A stretch of DNA of 64,000 nucleotides from Colias croceus (lineage: Eukaryota > Arthropoda > Insecta > Lepidoptera > Pieridae): positions 5,418,501-5,482,500 of the forward strand of contig NC_059553.1 of NCBI RefSeq assembly GCF_905220415.1. Reading direction: 5' to 3'. Below are positions 63,701 through 64,000 of this stretch, one piece after another (position 1 is the stretch's first letter; each line of letters opens with the position of its first letter). The notes under the pieces were generated by a model. It saw only the letters and a program-made list of their open reading frames with translations. It had not been told where the DNA came from and searched no databases. Both the position numbers and the translations under genes were made by a program.

Positions 63701-63735
63701 AAGGGTTTTTCACTCCAAGGTTTAGCACGAGCCAT
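27668..63735 (-). CDS. Gene B: ADAMTS-like secreted matrix protein (6 TSRs, Cys-rich, spacer, PLAC)
   Basis: Sixteen coding exons on the minus strand: 63735-63698, 59501-59432, 58996-58881, 52863-52743, 51559-51457, 50507-50377, 34858-34678, 33269-33109, 32635-32360, 32074-31850, 31451-31215, 30288-30138, 29198-29026, 28811-28658, 28036-27974, 27768-27668. Their sum is 2301 nt, an uninterrupted 766-codon frame plus TAG. Order: signal peptide (1 to about 26), TSR1 (48-115), cysteine-rich region (116-193), spacer (194 to about 320), linker, five TSRs, PLAC (734-766). No protease domain, so ADAMTSL. Expected role: secreted extracellular-matrix organiser, like Drosophila loh or vertebrate ADAMTSL4/6; the lack of Ig domains argues against ADAMTSL1/3 type. 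An internal signal-peptide exon at 38937-38975 predicts a 586-aa short form. Convergent with gene A. Confidence 0.9.
27974..28036 (-). CDS. Gene B exon 15: linker
   Basis: 63 nt, phase 1 both ends; acceptor TTTTCTGTTGCAG, donor GTAAAT. Encodes a polar linker (SQKVEMTSTHRTTIAIPEEK) between TSR6 and PLAC. Phase and place match gene A 19380-19457. Confidence 0.87.
28305..28390 (-). pseudogene. Decayed partial copy of gene B exon 14 (distal)
   Basis: Minus strand reads AACTGTACCCTAGGTATTAA, then GGGCGCAGTGAGCGACTCGC, matching exon 14 (AACTGTACCCTACACATTGG, GCCGCAGTGAACGACTCGCT) with deletions. Lies in the following intron. Confidence 0.65.
28398..28561. repeat. Imperfect inverted repeat in gene B intron 14
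   Basis: Arms 28398-28454 and 28507-28561 pair over about 55 bases (TATAGCTTGACCGCA ... GGCGGGG) around a 52-base loop. It sits between the two decayed copies of exon 14. Confidence 0.7.
28570..28625 (-). pseudogene. Decayed partial copy of gene B exon 14 (proximal)
   Basis: Minus strand reads AG-TGTATCAGCAATTGTACC then CTCACACCGGGGTACAGC, matching the acceptor and first 35 bases of exon 14. It reads CISNCTLTPGYSS, in frame with exon 14 if the donor is not used, and then reaches TAG at about 28557. Confidence 0.7.
28658..28811 (-). CDS. Gene B exon 14: TSR6
   Basis: Acceptor TTCTCTTGCAG, donor GTGAGT, phase 0 in, phase 1 out. Encodes CISNCTLHIGVQHRTVVCAR, then DTRSCAHKCDNVLAS. NCT is a possible N-glycosylation site. 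Decayed copies of the exon's 5' part occur downstream (28570-28625 and about 28305-28390). Confidence 0.93.
29026..29198 (-). CDS. Gene B exon 13: TSR5
   Basis: Acceptor TTCGCAACAG, donor GTAATA, phase 1 in, phase 0 out. Encodes GDWSPCTSCGGKQIRGVLC, IGGSGRHLRDSAC and CGGDCSPTWYTSDWGQ. One residue shorter in the first loop than gene A (CTSC versus CSAEC). Confidence 0.94.
30138..30288 (-). CDS. Gene B exon 12: TSR4 core
   Basis: Acceptor TTTCTCGTAG, donor GTTTGT, phase 0 in, phase 1 out. Encodes CTGWCVGGGIQTRAVRC, CADPSGC and CEPHEGQWFTG. (CAAACT)n-like runs lie just upstream in the intron (30305-30390). Confidence 0.92.
31215..31451 (-). CDS. Gene B exon 11: TSR3 end, linker, TSR4 start
   Basis: Acceptor TTTTTTGTTTAG, donor GTAAGT, phase 0 both ends. 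Encodes ISDAKCPAPKPPTTEICNIP, a linker with TFRDAPVYTITV, and GWLYTDWSE. Same architecture as gene A 13742-14008. Confidence 0.93.
31590..31810 (-). pseudogene. Two decayed partial copies of gene B exon 10
   Basis: Plus-strand blocks TGCAAATTGCCGCATCTATG (31595) and TGCAAATTACCACATTTACG (31701) each repeat the TGCAAATTGCCGCATCTACG of exon 10 (31963), followed by similar CTCGCGG/CACT and CTCTATCTCC / GATCTCCAGAAG segments. They lie in the intron after exon 10 and have lost splice sites and cysteines. Confidence 0.7.
31850..32074 (-). CDS. Gene B exon 10: TSR2 end and TSR3
   Basis: Acceptor TTTAAATATAG, donor GTTTGT, phase 0 both ends. Encodes VGKYRCVEASSSGDREVSPA, CGNLQCPPRW, WSSCPECGPAMRTRIVGC and DHSKGITK. 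Decayed copies of its 5' half occur in the next intron (31590-31810). Confidence 0.93.
32360..32635 (-). CDS. Gene B exon 9: spacer end, linker, first half of TSR2
   Basis: Acceptor CTCTTGCAG, donor GTAATG, phase 0 both ends. Encodes ILYTQPNPSIKYEYF, a polar linker, and WKILSYTQCSRSCGGGFQ with an O-fucosylation-type CSRSCG. In gene A this exon is fused to the next one. Confidence 0.93.
33109..33269 (-). CDS. Gene B exon 8: ADAMTS spacer, second half
   Basis: Acceptor TATTGTTATAG, donor GTAAGT, 161 nt, phase 1 in, phase 0 out. Encodes ALKITNGSYIMNGEFAVSAP and FALGPLQYPVDIM. Confidence 0.94.
33366..33540. repeat. (TTTA)n and palindromic LINE-like tail
   Basis: TTTA run at about 33366-33397, then TACTTTATTGTACTGCC and a palindromic cluster of CACTTATAAGTG units (33479-33520). 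Confidence 0.55.
34678..34858 (-). CDS. Gene B exon 7: ADAMTS spacer, first half
   Basis: Acceptor ATTAAACACAG, donor GTGAGG, phase 0 in, phase 1 out, 181 nt as in gene A. Encodes AVGREVLSIAGTREVRCGRR, then LPLGYSYITTVPQGACRLNV. GC-rich. A decayed partial copy of this exon lies about 125-200 bases upstream in the intron (34981-35055). Confidence 0.94.
34981..35055 (-). pseudogene. Decayed partial copy of gene B exon 7
   Basis: Minus strand reads ACAG-GCGGTGGGTCGCGAAG, then TGCTGTC, and after a diverged patch GGCGGCTGGTGTTCGGGCTG, matching exon 7 (GCGGTGGGTCGCGAAG, GGCGGCTGGTGTCCGGGCTG) including the acceptor. A deletion shifts the frame, so it cannot replace exon 7. Confidence 0.75.
38508..38706 (+). 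repeat. Interspersed repeat tail with (CAAA)n
   Basis: ACTAGCTGTGCTCCGCGG at the head, ATCGGATCAGTAGTTAATG in the body, a CAAA run and TATAATATTAGTAGGATAGA at the end; same family as the other tails. Confidence 0.6.
38937..38975 (-). CDS. Gene B putative alternative first exon: signal peptide only
   Basis: ATG with A at -3 and G at +4 opens 13 codons, MVSAVKLLFILIF, a typical signal peptide, followed by the strong donor GTAAGT in phase 0. It lies 4.1 kb before the phase-0 spacer exon, inside the 15.5-kb intron. A TATAAA lies 49 bases upstream of the ATG (39029-39024, minus strand). Joined to exon 7 it gives a 586-aa short form lacking TSR1 and the Cys-rich region. Gene A has the equivalent at 5013-5054. 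Confidence 0.62.
39024..39029 (-). promoter_or_regulatory. Candidate TATA box of the internal gene B promoter
   Basis: TATAAA on the minus strand, 49 bases before the ATG of the signal-peptide exon, leaving room for a start site about 30 bases downstream and a leader of roughly 20 bases. Judged by position and motif only; such hexamers are common in AT-rich DNA. Confidence 0.35.
42370..42545. repeat. Dispersed repeat (LINE-like tail)
   Basis: AGGCTCCTAATATAGTATTT and GCCTGGTAGAGATCGCTAGC / GATAAGGCCGTCCTTTGC. The first phrase recurs reversed at about 56633-56648, the second at about 13585-13615. Confidence 0.5.
48651..49084. repeat. Tandem duplication of about 217 bases
   Basis: Unit 48651-48867 is repeated at 48868 to about 49084. 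The copies are nearly identical, with a 3-base indel (GACCACTA versus GACTA) and a T/C change, so the event is recent. No coding content. Confidence 0.9.
50377..50507 (-). CDS. Gene B exon 6: Cys-rich region
   Basis: Acceptor ATCGCTAG, donor GTAATT, phase 1 in, phase 0 out. Encodes GDAPCVLNCRPLGHHFYASL, DGTPCTMQGFRAICVQGTCK, a standard ADAMTS cysteine-rich pattern that leads into the spacer exon 15.5 kb downstream. Confidence 0.93.
51457..51559 (-). CDS. Gene B exon 5: start of Cys-rich region
   Basis: Acceptor TATGTATCCAG, donor GTAAGT, phase 0 in, phase 1 out. Encodes PCPHSLLDTRAEQCSSYDRR and then FRGRFYTWVPYID, the conserved 'xxQCxxxxxxxFxGxxYxWxP' opening of ADAMTS cysteine-rich domains. 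Confidence 0.92.
51938..52110 (+). repeat. Interspersed repeat tail ('ctagcggtccgcc' family)
   Basis: CTAGCGGTCCGCCCCGGCTT, same head as 4467, ending TTTATAATATTAGTATAGAC. Lies in gene B intron 4. Confidence 0.7.
52743..52863 (-). CDS. Gene B exon 4: Thr/Pro-rich insert and end of TSR1
   Basis: Found by phase and motif rather than by an ORF. Acceptor TCGTTTGTTACAG, donor GTAAGG; 121 nt, phase 2 in, phase 0 out. Encodes a Ser/Thr/Pro-rich stretch (PSTLNSTLPTPVITV, with NST sequon) and then DCVGMARRYHECNTK, which supplies the two missing TSR1 cysteines. Without it exons 3 and 5 do not join in frame, which supports the call. Confidence 0.82.
54617..55980. mobile_element. Terminal-inverted-repeat element, about 1.36 kb, with nested insertion
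   Basis: Left end AGTGGAGCGCCGTAAGG and right end CCTTACGGCACTCTACT are inverted copies; further in, CTCGGAATCCAGGGCCAGTC at left matches GACTGGCCCTGGGTTCCGAG at right. A repeat tail is inserted at 55036-55235. A 71-residue ORF (55444-55659; HPVTMQVDAAMEQIFKY) is the only sizeable frame and is not recognised. Likely a non-autonomous or decayed DNA transposon. Confidence 0.75.
55036..55235 (+). repeat. Interspersed repeat tail nested in TIR element
   Basis: TTTCCGCCCGCGGCTTCGCC, CGCATAGTTCCCGTTTCCG, AATCGGTTCAGTAGTTTTTA: same family as 59119. Its nesting shows it arrived after the TIR element. Confidence 0.65.
57367..57510. mobile_element. Possible MITE related to 26498-26687
   Basis: Ends AAAAGTGAAACTTT and AAAAGTTTCACCTT are imperfect inverted repeats, with an internal CGTCACGCGACATG patch similar in style to the clearer copy. 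Confidence 0.4.
58881..58996 (-). CDS. Gene B exon 3: TSR1
   Basis: Acceptor TTTACGTTTCAG, phase 0 in, phase 2 out, donor GTTTGT. Encodes WSSWGSWSACSRTCGGG: the W-x-x-W-x-x-W run suits C-mannosylation and CSRTCG suits O-fucosylation. Ends YQERQCLP. This is the N-terminal TSR typical of ADAMTSL proteins. Confidence 0.92.
59119..59346 (+). repeat. Interspersed repeat tail with (CAAA)n
   Basis: GACTAGCTTTCCGCCTGCGG head, CGTGGATAATGTAGCTTTCG, ATCGGTCCAGTAGTTTATG, CAAA run and TATAATATTAGTGTAGAC end. The most complete copy in the window, in the 430-base intron between gene B exons 2 and 3. Confidence 0.75.
59432..59501 (-). CDS. Gene B exon 2: hydrophobic core of signal peptide
   Basis: Acceptor TTTATTTTCCAG, 70 nt, phase 2 in, phase 0 out. 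Encodes WVAAVMQFALLTTAS followed by NLTETTQPQ. The core and the small residues before N28 suggest cleavage near 26-27. NLT is a possible N-glycosylation site. Confidence 0.8.
59502..63697. other. 4.2-kb intron of gene B between signal-peptide exons
   Basis: AT-rich; small ORFs (for example 59975-60223) lack coding character. No exon or clear repeat family seen. Confidence 0.5.
63698..63735 (-). CDS. Gene B exon 1: start codon and n-region of signal peptide
   Basis: ATG with purine at -3 and G at +4; encodes MARAKPWSEKPF, phase 2 out with strong donor GTAAGT. An upstream out-of-context ATG-ATG with an early TGA lies in the presumed leader. The hydrophobic core is completed by exon 2, and the shared Trp codon across the junction supports the join. 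Confidence 0.75.
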
Positions 63736-64000
63736 TTCAAAAAGTTCATTCACATTCACGAATTATTATTGTCCATCATAGCACGCTACTGTCCACAAAC
63801 TAATCTAATACAAGTGTCCAATATAAATATATCAAAGGAATCACATGAAAACATTTTTATCCGCTGCTCACGTCACACCGCGATTGATCATGATTGTCCT
63901 CTCAATTGGTGTTTTACGACCTGTAACAAATTAACATTTTTGTTAATAAACTATTTTATATTTCCATCTAAAACACTACGCAAGTCTAAGTATCATTCAT
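63736..64000 (-). promoter_or_regulatory. Gene B 5' leader and probable upstream promoter region
   Basis: Directly upstream of the gene B ATG. A TATATTTATATTGG stretch (about 63820-63835) could serve as a TATA-like element, but this is judged by position alone. The leader contains a short upstream ATG-ATG frame that terminates after six further codons. Confidence 0.3.

Overview
The window is AT-rich animal DNA with small exons, GT-AG introns and many short interspersed repeats. The repeat families are of types common in butterflies and moths: tRNA-headed SINEs, short tails opening with 'ctagcggtccgcc'-like sequence, a LINE reverse-transcriptase stub, and MITEs. I read it as a lepidopteran chromosome segment. 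Nearly all coding sequence lies in exons too short to stand out as ORFs, so genes were assembled by hand from translation, splice sites and phase.

Layout. (1) Plus strand, 5013-19738: gene A, a secreted ADAMTS-like (ADAMTSL) matrix protein with a spacer domain, five thrombospondin type-1 repeats (TSRs) and a C-terminal PLAC domain, but no protease. (2) 22598-25833, plus strand: two tandem three-exon genes (C and D) for four-histidine membrane proteins of the cytochrome b561 / CYB561D2 family. (3) Minus strand, 63735-27668: gene B, a paralogue of A with 16 coding exons and an open frame of 766 codons. It has a signal peptide, TSR1, cysteine-rich region, spacer, five further TSRs and PLAC. A and B converge on the C/D pair, so the locus looks like an old inverted duplication around, or later invaded by, the b561 genes. 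The domain layout (no Ig domains, PLAC at the end) resembles Drosophila lonely heart (loh) and vertebrate ADAMTSL4/ADAMTSL6 more than the Ig-containing punctins.

Main observation. Each paralogue has, inside the intron before its spacer exon, a tiny exon encoding only a signal peptide and ending in a phase-0 GTAAGT donor (A: 5013-5054, 14 codons; B: 38975-38937, 13 codons). Both join in frame to the phase-0 spacer exon. This predicts an internal promoter producing a short secreted isoform (624 aa for A, 586 aa for B) that lacks TSR1 and the cysteine-rich region. No long-form exons of A were found in the window; they are either upstream of base 1 or absent.

Other notable structure. Three exons of gene B are accompanied by decayed partial copies of themselves in the adjoining intron, two of them readable in frame from the exon. 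Gene A carries a ~210-bp-arm foldback in one intron and two SINEs in opposite orientation. A 1.36-kb terminal-inverted-repeat element with a nested retroelement tail lies in a gene B intron. The rest of the window is intronic or intergenic DNA with repeats and no further supported gene.
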